Positions 1-6,667 of a DNA stretch of 8,904 bases are shown here, in pieces (position 1 is the stretch's first letter; each line of letters starts with the position of its first letter). The translations under genes were made by a program, and so were the position numbers. Under the pieces are notes generated by a model. The model ran no database searches. It was not told the origin of the DNA and was given only the letters and a program-made list of their open reading frames with translations. The DNA lies in contig JAITIJ010000072.1 in the NCBI GenBank assembly GCA_031279495.1, forward strand, positions 1-8,904, in the 5' to 3' direction. The DNA comes from Holosporales bacterium (GTDB lineage: Bacteria; Pseudomonadota; Alphaproteobacteria; UBA3830; JAIRMZ01).

Positions 1-110
1 TTGCTGGATCATAGTCGACATGTCCCGAAAAGTTTTTAATTCCTTCTGAAATCACCCCATAACAGCCCGAGATCACTGCAAAAAAGAGAGGAGAGAAAAA
101 AAGCTGGACG

Positions 111-143
111 AAAGGAGGAGTCGCTATGTCGCGGTTTTATTGA
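111..143 (+). other. strong ribosome-binding site leading into a five-codon frame
   Basis: AAAGGAGG at 111-118 is followed seven bases later by ATG (126-128). The frame reads Met-Ser-Arg-Phe-Tyr and then TGA. The site is as good as any in the window, yet it translates almost nothing. It may be the start of a lost gene, a very short leader peptide, or chance within a purine-rich run. No downstream frame continues into a recognisable protein. Confidence 0.35.
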
Positions 144-264
144 ATCAAACAAGCGGTGAATGCTGATTCTCTTGCGGGAATAAGAACGCACAATTGAGAA
201 AAGGTACGGGTTTGTCGATTCGTATTATAAGTATACATACTGCAGTCTCTTCTTTTTTTATTCT

Positions 265-472
265 TCTCTATCCTTTGTTCTTTTGCGGGAATCTATTGAT
301 AAACTTTCATGCTCCAGCTCTCTCTATCCTGCTCCTCGCGGACTTCCTTCTGCAAGTAGATGGGGAGAATACGATTCTCTATACTTCGATCCTTTCCGTT
401 CTCCCTCAGGAAGGCCATTTATCCTAGCGACGTATGGCACACTGTTTCTCCTCGCAGACTCCCTTTTGCAAG
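265..472. repeat. degenerate pyrimidine-rich repeated words
   Basis: CTCCTCGCGGACTTCCTTC at 332-350, with its continuation to 356, recurs at 448-472 with 22 of 25 bases identical. The 10-mer TCTCTATCCT occurs at 265-274 and 321-330, and with one change at 376-385, giving spacings of 56 and 55 bases. TTCTCTTGCGGGAAT at 167-181 recurs at 278-292 with one mismatch. These look like decayed copies of a short repeat family rather than coding sequence. No target duplications or terminal inverted repeats are visible. Confidence 0.4.
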
Positions 473-476
473 GACT

Positions 477-1376
477 TCAAGAAAAGCAATTAAGCTGAAT
501 ATACAGTTTCATATTATACAAAAAATACATAATGTGGGTTTTTGCACGATAAACTGCGCGACGCAATTGCTGAATAAGGCCAACACACGTGTCTGGCGCT
601 TGGAAACGTGCTGTTTTCTTGATCTCGGAATCGCCAAAGGTTTGATGTACCAGTTTCGGCTCTAACCCAACGAATTTCAGGTCGAACTCCCATCCACGAG
701 AAAAGATATAATCAACCGACATTCTGACAGGTAAAGCTCGAGCGCACAGGGCCGTTGCTGCGCGCCTATTAATAAGATAGGCGCCGGCACAAAACACTGT
801 GCCAAAATAGGTTGTTAACCTATAGTCCTTATTTAAGGAACACAGGACAAAAGGGGCGTCATTGCAAGCGAAATCGAACCTTACAAGATCCCAACTCTGC
901 GGAATCTTCGTAAGATCATTCACTACACTACATAGTTTTCCAGACGCAAAACTGACGTCATCTTCGAAAATCAACGCATAAGCGTACGAAGAGCGCAGGA
1001 ACGCCTCCCATGCTCTGAAATGACTAAGACTGCATCCAATTGTTCCTGAATCTGGAAAGTGCCTTATGTAAACGTTGTAAGCCTCAAGATCCACAACCCT
1101 GCGAATATCCGCCTCTGACAAAAGACGACCATCAACCGCAGAAATGCGCTCAATCGGAACGCCTAACTCTTCTATTCGAGGCAGAACAAAGGCCAATCTT
1201 TCTCGCGATCTATCAAGATTAATAACATAAGCTCCTATTCCCTGCACCGGCTTCTTGTCATCAAAAACAATTGGTCTGTGCTCGCAAACAAAAACACCCT
1301 CAAACACTACGCAAATACCGAGCAAGAAAATGCCCAGCCCAACCAAAAACCACTTCCAAAGGGGGGCTACTTTCAA
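477..1376 (-). CDS. membrane-anchored glycosyltransferase, family 25
   Basis: Predicted 299-residue sugar transferase of the GT25/LPS-glycosyltransferase family, which adds a hexose (often galactose) to lipooligosaccharide or other glycans. Visible hallmarks are IGAYVINLDRSRERL near 47-61, the VPIERISAVDGR segment near 73-84, GTIGCSLSHFRAW near 111-123, the acidic metal/nucleotide-sugar motif FEDDV at 137-141, and SVDYIF near 220-225. Residues about 9-30 form one hydrophobic helix after a short basic start, so the protein is probably anchored in the inner membrane with the catalytic domain attached. The start is TTG: the in-frame stop lies only four codons upstream, and AGAGG at 1384-1388 sits seven bases before it. 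Acceptor and donor cannot be read from the sequence. The neighbours do not form an operon with it. Confidence 0.88.
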   Translation of the reverse strand: MKVAPLWKWFLVGLGIFLLGICVVFEGVFVCEHRPIVFDDKKPVQGIGAYVINLDRSRERLAFVLPRIEELGVPIERISAVDGRLLSEADIRRVVDLEAYNVYIRHFPDSGTIGCSLSHFRAWEAFLRSSYAYALIFEDDVSFASGKLCSVVNDLTKIPQSWDLVRFDFACNDAPFVLCSLNKDYRLTTYFGTVFCAGAYLINRRAATALCARALPVRMSVDYIFSRGWEFDLKFVGLEPKLVHQTFGDSEIKKTARFQAPDTCVGLIQQLRRAVYRAKTHIMYFLYNMKLYIQLNCFS

Positions 1377-1407
1377 AAAAACGCCTCTTTATCTTCTGTT
1401 GAGCAGT

Positions 1408-1436
1408 AATATAGAACTTACAGAATCTTTCAACAA
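1408..1436 (-). promoter_or_regulatory. candidate sigma-70-type promoter of the GT25 gene
   Basis: Read on the minus strand, TTGTTG (plus 1431-1436) is followed by a 17-base spacer and TATATT (plus 1408-1413), five of six bases matching the -10 consensus. Transcription would begin near 1401, about 25 bases before the TTG start codon and just ahead of its ribosome-binding site. The -35 match is only three of six, so this rests mainly on the -10 element, the spacing and the position. Confidence 0.4.
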
Positions 1437-1899
1437 TCCAATCTTCCGGATCTTCGATGCTGATAATGGATCTTTTGCGAAGAAACAAGAATAAGGAACA
1501 AGAATAATGAGAAGAGAAAGAATCTGGTCAGCCTTCTCTTAGCAAAACCTCAGAAGGCCTCGATACCACAAACCAGAGTAACGATCAGATTAAGTTTGGC
1601 ATGAAAGAGTCAGCATCCATACAAAACATCTATTTATATGCGCTTTTTTGACAAAAATTGCAAGAACACATTAAAAGTCAAGTCATTTTGCATGACACTC
1701 TTGAGAACCTAGGATAGGAGCCCTGCAAAGCAGCACCCTCTGGATAAAGAGGATATTGCTCGCATAAAATCACGATGCGCTGACGGACAGAAACCATTGG
1801 CATAAAGAAATCTTTAATATCAACGGCTAGAGTAACGACTAAATAAAAGCCGGTTATGAAGAGTCCATGTCCATGTGCAGATCTTCTTTTTTCAAAAGA

Positions 1900-1913
1900 T
1901 TTTCGATCGAAAA
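1900..1913. repeat. 14-bp perfect palindrome
   Basis: TTTTCGATCGAAAA is a perfect inverted repeat with no spacer. It lies just beyond a small hairpin formed by TCTTTT and AAAAGA (about 1885-1899). It could be an operator half-site pair, but no promoter or gene start lies beside it, and one such palindrome is not surprising in a window of this size. Confidence 0.3.
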
Positions 1914-2050
1914 CTGGCAAACAAAATTGAAAAGTTCAAAGTCTTCAGTGAAGTCATTGAAACGCCCAGGAAAACTGCACTTTCGGTTCAATATTCTCTT
2001 GGAATCTAAAACAGACTTTCTGTATAGGAGGAAAGGAGCGGATAAGAGGA

Positions 2051-2117
2051 TAGGGACGGTTAAGGATAGGAAAATGGGATGTTAAGAATAAGAAGATGGG
2101 ATGTTAAGAATAAGAAG
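2051..2117. repeat. 22-bp tandem repeat, two perfect copies and one decayed
   Basis: A unit beginning ATGGGATGTTAAG occupies 2074-2095 and is repeated without a mismatch at 2096-2117. A third, diverged copy (AGGGACGGTTAAGGATAGG, part of 2051-2073) precedes it. The tract is purine-rich on the plus strand. Each perfect unit contains ATG-GGA-TGT-TAA, so it does not code for a longer peptide. Perfect identity suggests a recent slippage duplication. Confidence 0.8.
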
Positions 2118-2132
2118 ATCCTGAGCGAGAGA

Positions 2133-2297
2133 GATAGGATTTCCTATCCACCTCTTTCTTAAAGGAGGTCTATTCCCCTCAGATATACAAGTATCTAATC
2201 CTGCCCTGGGCAAAACTCTTCTGGAATATATCCTCTACACCCTATCCCCTCTTCCTTCCATAGAAAGGGCTACTGGATTCGATGAATCCATCTATGG
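2133..2297. other. chain of hairpins (possible structured RNA or palindromic element)
   Basis: Successive self-complementary units follow one another: GATAGGA-TT-TCCTATC (2133-2148); ACCTCTTT-CTT-AAAGGAGGT (2150-2169, one bulged base); AGATAT-ACAA-GTATCT (2181-2196, one G-U pair); TGCC-CTG-GGCA (2202-2212); and a nested structure in which CCATAGA (2258-2264) pairs with TCTATGG (2291-2297) around the inner stem GGATTC-GAT-GAATCC (2275-2289). None has a T-run typical of a terminator. The chain lies downstream of mvaS. It could be part of that transcript's 3' end, an independent small RNA, or a decayed palindromic repeat. I recognise no known RNA family. Confidence 0.45.
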
Positions 2298-2430
2298 CAG
2301 AGAGACAAAATTGATTTTAAGAAAAGCACTGTTCTTGCTTTGTCGTATTCTAAATTTCTACTCCATGAGCTTTGTCCCTTTGCTTCTTAAATTGGAGGCC
2401 CGTTAGCACCGTCTAATATGAGCCAGTATT

Positions 2431-3600
2431 TTAGCGTGCGAAGTCGTAATGCCGTTGATAATTTTTTATGCCTAAGAAGCGTAAAGGGCCCGTTTGATAA
2501 CAGGAGTCTGGCGCAAACACAGGAGAAGACAGCTGCGTATAAAAAGCTTCGTAATCTGGAACTGTCAGGAGGAGACGTTGTGCGATCGCCTGAGCGTGCG
2601 CTTCAAAAAATAAGACGTCTCGGTATCCCGAGGATAAAATGCCTGTAAAAAACTCCGCAACGCACCCTGAGCCATAAGAAAAAAAACCCAATCGCGCACC
2701 AGAAAGATCTCCAGCTGTGTTCTCTAAAAGAGAAAGCAGACTAACATACAAAGAGGCCGTATAGCAGTTGCCCAAACATCGACTATATATTAACGCGGGC
2801 GTTAGAAGAGTAGAGAGATGTGCTAGTGTTTTCTTGGTGCTTTGCGTGATTTCCAGATGTCGCACAAAGGCTTTTTCTGCCATTCTGGTAAATGGCGTAT
2901 GGTAACAGATAAAATCTATTCTATCGAAAGAGACTCCGCCATTATGTTGAAATTCCTCCCAAACTTTACCCAAAGCATCAAGATAAGCCACTGCAGAATA
3001 GCGCCCATTTACACAAGCCTCATCTTGACCGTTCGGCCGCCAGAAATCCATGATGTGACGCGCATACACACCCGTTGTTTTCTCTAAGGAAAGCAATCGT
3101 GGAGAAGAAGACACAACAAACGCCACTGCTCCACAGCCTTGTGTCGGCTCTCCACTAGTATTCAAACCATAGCGCGCGATATCGGAGGCGATAATCAACA
3201 CTTTGTCCGATGGGTTCTGACGAACAAAAGCCACCGCTAGCTGCAAGGCTGCAGTGGCGCTGTAACATGCTTGTTTCAATTCTACAACGCGACAAGAAGG
3301 AGCAAGCTTTAGAAAATGATGAATATAAATACCCGCAGACTTGGATTGATCGATACTGGATTCTGTTGCAAACAGTACAAGCCGAATGGTCGTCGGATCG
3401 GAAATGCGTTCAAGGGCGCGCAATCCAGCTTCAACGCCCATAGTAACCACATCTTCTTGAGGAGAAGGAACAGACATAAAATCCTGTCCAAGTCCCAACG
3501 TATATTTTTGCGGGTCCGCACCACGGACGGCAGCTAAACTCCTTAAATCCAAAACATAATGCCCTGTTGCCAAGGCAAGAACGTCAATGCCGACATTCAT
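2431..3600 (-). CDS. mvaS: hydroxymethylglutaryl-CoA synthase
   Basis: Predicted 389-residue HMG-CoA synthase, the usual bacterial length. It condenses acetoacetyl-CoA with acetyl-CoA to form HMG-CoA in the cytosol, the entry step of the mevalonate route to isoprenoids. The thiolase-fold catalytic set is complete: general base Glu80 in FATESSID, nucleophile Cys112 in ACYSAT, His234 in CYHTPF, Asn278 in GNCYTAS, and the FSYGSGCVAEFF segment near 307-318. The N-terminus (VGIDVLAL), the GLGQD motif near 36-40 and the C-terminal GIKNYQRHY are also family-typical. The ATG lies inside the end of mvaA, sharing the bases ATGA, so translation is probably coupled. No decayed residue is apparent, and the enzyme should be active. 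The later mevalonate genes (kinases and decarboxylase) are not in the window. Confidence 0.96.
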   Translation of the reverse strand: MNVGIDVLALATGHYVLDLRSLAAVRGADPQKYTLGLGQDFMSVPSPQEDVVTMGVEAGLRALERISDPTTIRLVLFATESSIDQSKSAGIYIHHFLKLAPSCRVVELKQACYSATAALQLAVAFVRQNPSDKVLIIASDIARYGLNTSGEPTQGCGAVAFVVSSSPRLLSLEKTTGVYARHIMDFWRPNGQDEACVNGRYSAVAYLDALGKVWEEFQHNGGVSFDRIDFICYHTPFTRMAEKAFVRHLEITQSTKKTLAHLSTLLTPALIYSRCLGNCYTASLYVSLLSLLENTAGDLSGARLGFFSYGSGCVAEFFTGILSSGYRDVLFFEAHAQAIAQRLLLTVPDYEAFYTQLSSPVFAPDSCYQTGPLRFLGIKNYQRHYDFAR

Positions 3601-4661
3601 AATGATGTCCGTTGTACGTGCGAAGCGCGTTCAAGCCGCAAGTGCGTCTTTACTAGCTCTCCGGGATTCGTTTGCGCCGCAAGAAGAGACAATTCTCCGC
3701 AAGCAACGGATCCTGCTACGATTGCCGCTAAGCGCCGTGCGCTTTGACCTGGAATATCAGGACGTGGAAGACAGCCAAGAACCTTAAGATTCTCTTGGAC
3801 AAAAGGAAGATCTTTTCCATTCCCAACGGTTCCGACAACGATACTGGGCAAAGTAATCGAAAAATACAAATCTGATCCTCTCTGCTCCACATAGGTAATC
3901 CCTTGCGACCCCTCAACAATGTTGGCGCAATCCTGACCAGTTGATAGATAAATGGCAAGCAACATGTTGGCGAAATGGGCATTCGCACTTCTAACGCTTC
4001 CTGCAAGAATGCTCCCAACAAAGTTCTTCTTTACGTTTATATCAACAATCTTCTTAGGTGTTGTCTTAAGAATCTTCTCGCAAACGGAAAACGGAAGCGT
4101 TGCCTCGGCCACAACAGATTTTCCACGCCCCAAAAGGCCGTTTATGGCAGACACTTTTTTATCGGTACATATATTTCCAGAAACCGAGACGTATCGCAAA
4201 AACGGAAATGCTTCTAAGAGCCAACTTAGCATAGCATCCGCCGCTTTTGTCACCATATTGTGCCCGGCGGCATCTCCTGTCGTCATCTCGAAACGCAAAA
4301 AGAGAAGAGATCCGACAATTTCATGATGCACCCCCTGCAAGCGTACAAAATGCCCCGTCTGGGCGACAACTGCCTCCATCTTGGAATGGTATTCTGAAAG
4401 ATGTCCGGCTAATTGCCGCAAATCTTCTGCGTGTTCTGCCTCACAAACGATAGAGCGCGTCATGCCTTCGCGCAAAACGGCAACATACAAGCCACCTGCC
4501 GAAGAGAAAGCGCGTGCGCCGCGTCTAACTGAGGCCCATAGCGGTGTTTCGTAGGTTGCAAGTGGCAAGAACACCTCTTCTTCCAACTCTGGACCGACAA
4601 TCTTTAACGGTCCAACAGAGCGCATTGGAACACAAGCAGCAGAATCTGGATAAGAGGCCAT
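3597..4661 (-). CDS. mvaA: hydroxymethylglutaryl-CoA reductase, short class I form
   Basis: Predicted 354-residue HMG-CoA reductase, reducing HMG-CoA to mevalonate with two NAD(P)H. Catalytic residues align with the family: Glu39 in ATYETPL, Lys168 in TDKK, Asp244 in GQDCAN, and His340 in LVKTH. The cofactor segment is GDAAGHNM (129-136), and GTVGNG (277-282) is also conserved. The wording is class I (compare TVGGG and GQDAA in the eukaryotic and archaeal enzymes) rather than class II. It lacks the N-terminal ENxxG region of longer class I enzymes, beginning almost at VGPLKIVG. The frame is closed by TAG seven codons upstream of the ATG, so no longer start exists. I recall this short form, with GELSLLAAQTNPGEL near the C-terminus, from Legionella/Coxiella-type bacteria. 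The ribosome-binding site is weak. It is the first gene of the mvaA-mvaS pair. The symbol hmgA is also used. Confidence 0.95.
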   Translation of the reverse strand: MASYPDSAACVPMRSVGPLKIVGPELEEEVFLPLATYETPLWASVRRGARAFSSAGGLYVAVLREGMTRSIVCEAEHAEDLRQLAGHLSEYHSKMEAVVAQTGHFVRLQGVHHEIVGSLLFLRFEMTTGDAAGHNMVTKAADAMLSWLLEAFPFLRYVSVSGNICTDKKVSAINGLLGRGKSVVAEATLPFSVCEKILKTTPKKIVDINVKKNFVGSILAGSVRSANAHFANMLLAIYLSTGQDCANIVEGSQGITYVEQRGSDLYFSITLPSIVVGTVGNGKDLPFVQENLKVLGCLPRPDIPGQSARRLAAIVAGSVACGELSLLAAQTNPGELVKTHLRLERASHVQRTSL

Positions 4662-4689
4662 AGTCGATCGGATTTCAAGCTAAACTAAG

Positions 4690-4715
4690 AAAAACCTCTC
4701 AGGTCTTTTCGAGAG
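4690..4715 (-). promoter_or_regulatory. alternative hairpins in the mvaA leader (possible attenuator)
   Basis: In RNA read on the minus strand, AAAAGACCT pairs with AGGTTTTT (plus 4690-4709, one bulged base), giving a small stem whose descending arm is U-rich, like a weak terminator. The overlapping pairing CTCTC (plus 4711-4715) with GAGAG (plus 4696-4700) cannot form at the same time. The element lies between the upstream terminator and the mvaA start codon about 30 bases downstream. Mutually exclusive stems are the layout of an attenuator, but both are short and may be chance. Confidence 0.25.
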
Positions 4716-4726
4716 AGCATGGTAGC

Positions 4727-4760
4727 AAAAAAACCAGGTTTCTTCCAACTTGGTTTTTTT
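4727..4760. terminator. strong bidirectional intrinsic terminator
   Basis: AAAAAAACCAGGTT (4727-4740), loop TCTTCC (4741-4746) and AACTTGGTTTTTTT (4747-4760) form a 14-bp stem with a single G-U pair and a six-base loop. Each strand ends in seven Ts, so it can stop transcription in both directions. On the minus strand it would end transcripts coming from the GT-C gene or from an unannotated unit in 4761-5215, isolating mvaA from upstream transcription. The 71-codon minus-strand frame covering it (4680-4895) is therefore not a gene. Confidence 0.85.
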
Positions 4761-5215
4761 CAAAGCGGGCAGGCATGCTAAGAATCTGTTCCTCCAGAGC
4801 AGAGATATTGCAGAAGATAACTCGCTTTCGGCAATTATGTTTTGTGGGTGTGGAACTGAAAAGTGGAACCAATCTCGGCAGAGACTCTTATGCAACGGTC
4901 GCGATCGAATAGATTTCTTTTTTTACGCGGAATAAGTCAGGTGCAGCTGCTCAGGCTAAGAGAAATTACTGCTGAGAGGTGATTTTAATAGGAGCCGTTA
5001 TTTTCTAATGCGCAGCATAAATGTGTACAAACCTTGATGGAAGTTCTGGTGGAATTTAAATTTTACTTGAGAGTAAGTTACACAGTTCAGGGGACGGATG
5101 GGCCGAGAATAGGGAACGCAGTGCGCCGAGAGAGTAGAGCAAGCTGATTCAGCAAGCTAATCATGCGATGCTATGCAATAATTCCATGTATTTCTATCTA
5201 TTTTTAAAACAGTAC
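4761..5215. other. 455-bp gap downstream of the GT-C gene
   Basis: No supported gene and no tRNA or recognisable RNA motif. Short frames with moderate ribosome-binding sites exist (for example TAGGAGC at 4989-4995 before an eight-codon frame at 5008), but none continues. AGCAAGCT occurs twice around a GCTGATTCAGC palindrome near 5140-5160. Because the terminator at 4727-4760 closes the gap on one side, a small minus-strand RNA here is possible, but nothing in the sequence identifies one. Confidence 0.55.
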
Positions 5216-6667
5216 CTATTTTACCCATAGGAGTAATTTGCGATAGATTGAAGTCATTCTGTTAAAATTACTCTTCCTAAGGGTCTTTTCGACTGCCCAC
5301 CAGCCCAACAAGCTTATCATAGAAATAGAATCTAGAACATATCGATATTCCATATGCACTAAAAGGGTGATAAAAATACAGCTACTAGCTTGCAAAAAAA
5401 TTCCCAAATAAAGGAGATGACGATTATCTATTTTTCCTGAAAAGCCTTTTTTAAAAAATTCGTAAACATATACACACACATAAAAAAGACAAAAAAGAGA
5501 CAATATACATGAGGTGATGAGATGAAACAGTACTATAAAATTTGGCAATATCCCTTTTGGTGGGTCCCATCCGCCCCATAGCTCTTCTTTGGAAAAACGA
5601 TCTTTCGGAAAATAGTTCTTTTCAATGGAAGAAAAACCAGAGAATGGCCACAGCGTTGAATATGTCAGCCATCCAAGGGACCGTTTATTGATAAAGCGTA
5701 CTTTAAACTGCTCTATTGGAAATTTAAGCCAACCCGTAATGTAATCATTTGTTAGCATGTCCAACATCTGTCGTGCTGAGAGTTGCTCTTTATACATTTT
5801 CTGAGCAATAGCGCCACACACGTCTGCAAAAGGGCAGTCGGTTCTTGATTCAGTAAGAATATGCCGATATCCCCGCAGACAGGTATGGTCTAAAAAAAAT
5901 GGTGCAACTTGCGCTAAATCTGATAATGGGGCAGCGTAAGCCGTAAGAAACCCCGCAGAGGCAAATCGCTCGCCTGTGCGATATTGATTCCATTGACAAA
6001 GCCCTTCGTTTACTACAAACGCTACACCTAAGCATATTATGGACATTTTACAACAGTCGCGCCATCGGCATTGTATAGCCATCCCTCCCCATAGAAAAAA
6101 CAGAGATAGCGTAAATAAGAATCCGGATTCTCTCCACAAACATAAAATAAAAAGACAACTCGCCAACCCCAACATTCTGGGAGTTCTATCATTCAAACAA
6201 GCAGATATGGAAAGAACAAGGGCAATAACTGCAAGAGAACAGTGAATGCTGTTTGTATTGAGCAATAATGCATAGCAAAACGGATATCCAGTTGTATATC
6301 CCACAAAAAGCACCCACCTTATCCAAGGCCTCATACCAAGTTTTCTCGCGAGACGGTAGAGCGCATAACCGCTCCATATTAAAAGCACCAATTGCGCGAA
6401 AACCAAAAATCCACGCCATTCTGTTCCTATTGTGCCGAATATATAGCGGATAAACGCTATAAATAAGGGATAGCCGGGCAATCGACGAGTTGTTTCGCTA
6501 ACGAAACTATCATCAAAAATATCTTTTAGATTAGGTTGAGTTACACTTGCTGTGTGAAGCCAAGAGGAATCTTTCAGAATAATGTCTGCATATATAGCAT
6601 ATGCCGCATAGTCTGCTGGAAGCATGTAATTCCCAAGCCATGAGAGGAATTCTCTAAAATACACCAT
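5216..6667 (-). CDS. GT-C superfamily (GT39/ArnT-like) polytopic glycosyltransferase
   Basis: A 483-residue integral membrane protein with many hydrophobic spans (clear ones near 85-100, 117-135, 140-156, 165-177, 181-197, 207-220, 376-402, 417-437 and 443-457). The motif RRLPGYPLFIAFI (61-73), the acidic DY at 19-20 before an A-rich stretch, RESG near 179-182, and HMEYRYVLDSISM near 438-450 match the general pattern of GT39/PMT/ArnT-like transferases. These enzymes move a sugar from a polyprenyl-phosphate donor to a lipid, protein or glycan on the outer face of the inner membrane. Donor and acceptor are unknown. The first membrane span that normally precedes the acidic loop is weak or missing, and the frame is closed by TAG five codons upstream of the ATG, so the N-terminus may be shortened. 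A weak GGAAA precedes the start. It stands alone on the minus strand. Confidence 0.8.
   Translation of the reverse strand: MVYFREFLSWLGNYMLPADYAAYAIYADIILKDSSWLHTASVTQPNLKDIFDDSFVSETTRRLPGYPLFIAFIRYIFGTIGTEWRGFLVFAQLVLLIWSGYALYRLARKLGMRPWIRWVLFVGYTTGYPFCYALLLNTNSIHCSLAVIALVLSISACLNDRTPRMLGLASCLFILCLWRESGFLFTLSLFFLWGGMAIQCRWRDCCKMSIICLGVAFVVNEGLCQWNQYRTGERFASAGFLTAYAAPLSDLAQVAPFFLDHTCLRGYRHILTESRTDCPFADVCGAIAQKMYKEQLSARQMLDMLTNDYITGWLKFPIEQFKVRFINKRSLGWLTYSTLWPFSGFSSIEKNYFPKDRFSKEELWGGWDPPKGILPNFIVLFHLITSCILSLFCLFYVCVYVYEFFKKGFSGKIDNRHLLYLGIFLQASSCIFITLLVHMEYRYVLDSISMISLLGWWAVEKTLRKSNFNRMTSIYRKLLLWVK

Larger units (their letters stand above)
1..476. other. left-end stretch without a supported gene
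   Basis: No reading frame here resembles a known protein. The overlapping frames between 194 and 498 are short and translate a pyrimidine-rich tract into low-complexity Leu/Ser/Phe-rich peptides, so I treat them as chance. Frames 1 and 2 are open from the left edge to stops at 37-39 and 47-49, so the tail of an upstream gene cannot be excluded. The stretch holds a purine-rich run (about 80-120), an orphan ribosome-binding site with a five-codon frame, and degenerate repeats. It lies downstream of the minus-strand GT25 gene, and I found no convincing intrinsic terminator for that gene. Confidence 0.6.
1377..2430. other. 1.05 kb gap between the GT25 and mvaS genes
   Basis: No supported gene. 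A minus-strand frame at 1678-1920 (80 codons, TTG start) has a short hydrophobic stretch, but it has no ribosome-binding site and no familiar motif. A plus-strand frame at 1867-2085 is basic and low-complexity and runs into the tandem repeat. The gap contains the GT25 promoter candidate, a 14-bp palindrome, purine-rich tracts, a 22-bp tandem repeat and a run of hairpins. It receives the 3' end of mvaS, for which I found no clear intrinsic terminator. Confidence 0.6.

Noticed and set aside
1633..1663. Minus-strand TTGCAA with TATAAA as an alternative GT25 promoter
   Set aside because: The spacer is 19 bases and it would give a 250-base leader; the candidate at 1408-1436 is closer and better spaced.
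1678..1920. 80-codon minus-strand frame with a hydrophobic stretch
   Set aside because: It needs a TTG start without a ribosome-binding site, lacks recognisable motifs, and sits in low-complexity DNA. A decayed gene cannot be excluded.
3952..4326. 124-codon plus-strand frame
   Set aside because: It is antisense to the conserved core of HMG-CoA reductase and has no motif of its own.
4680..4895. 71-codon minus-strand frame between mvaA and the GT-C gene
   Set aside because: It contains the strong terminator hairpin and has no family resemblance.
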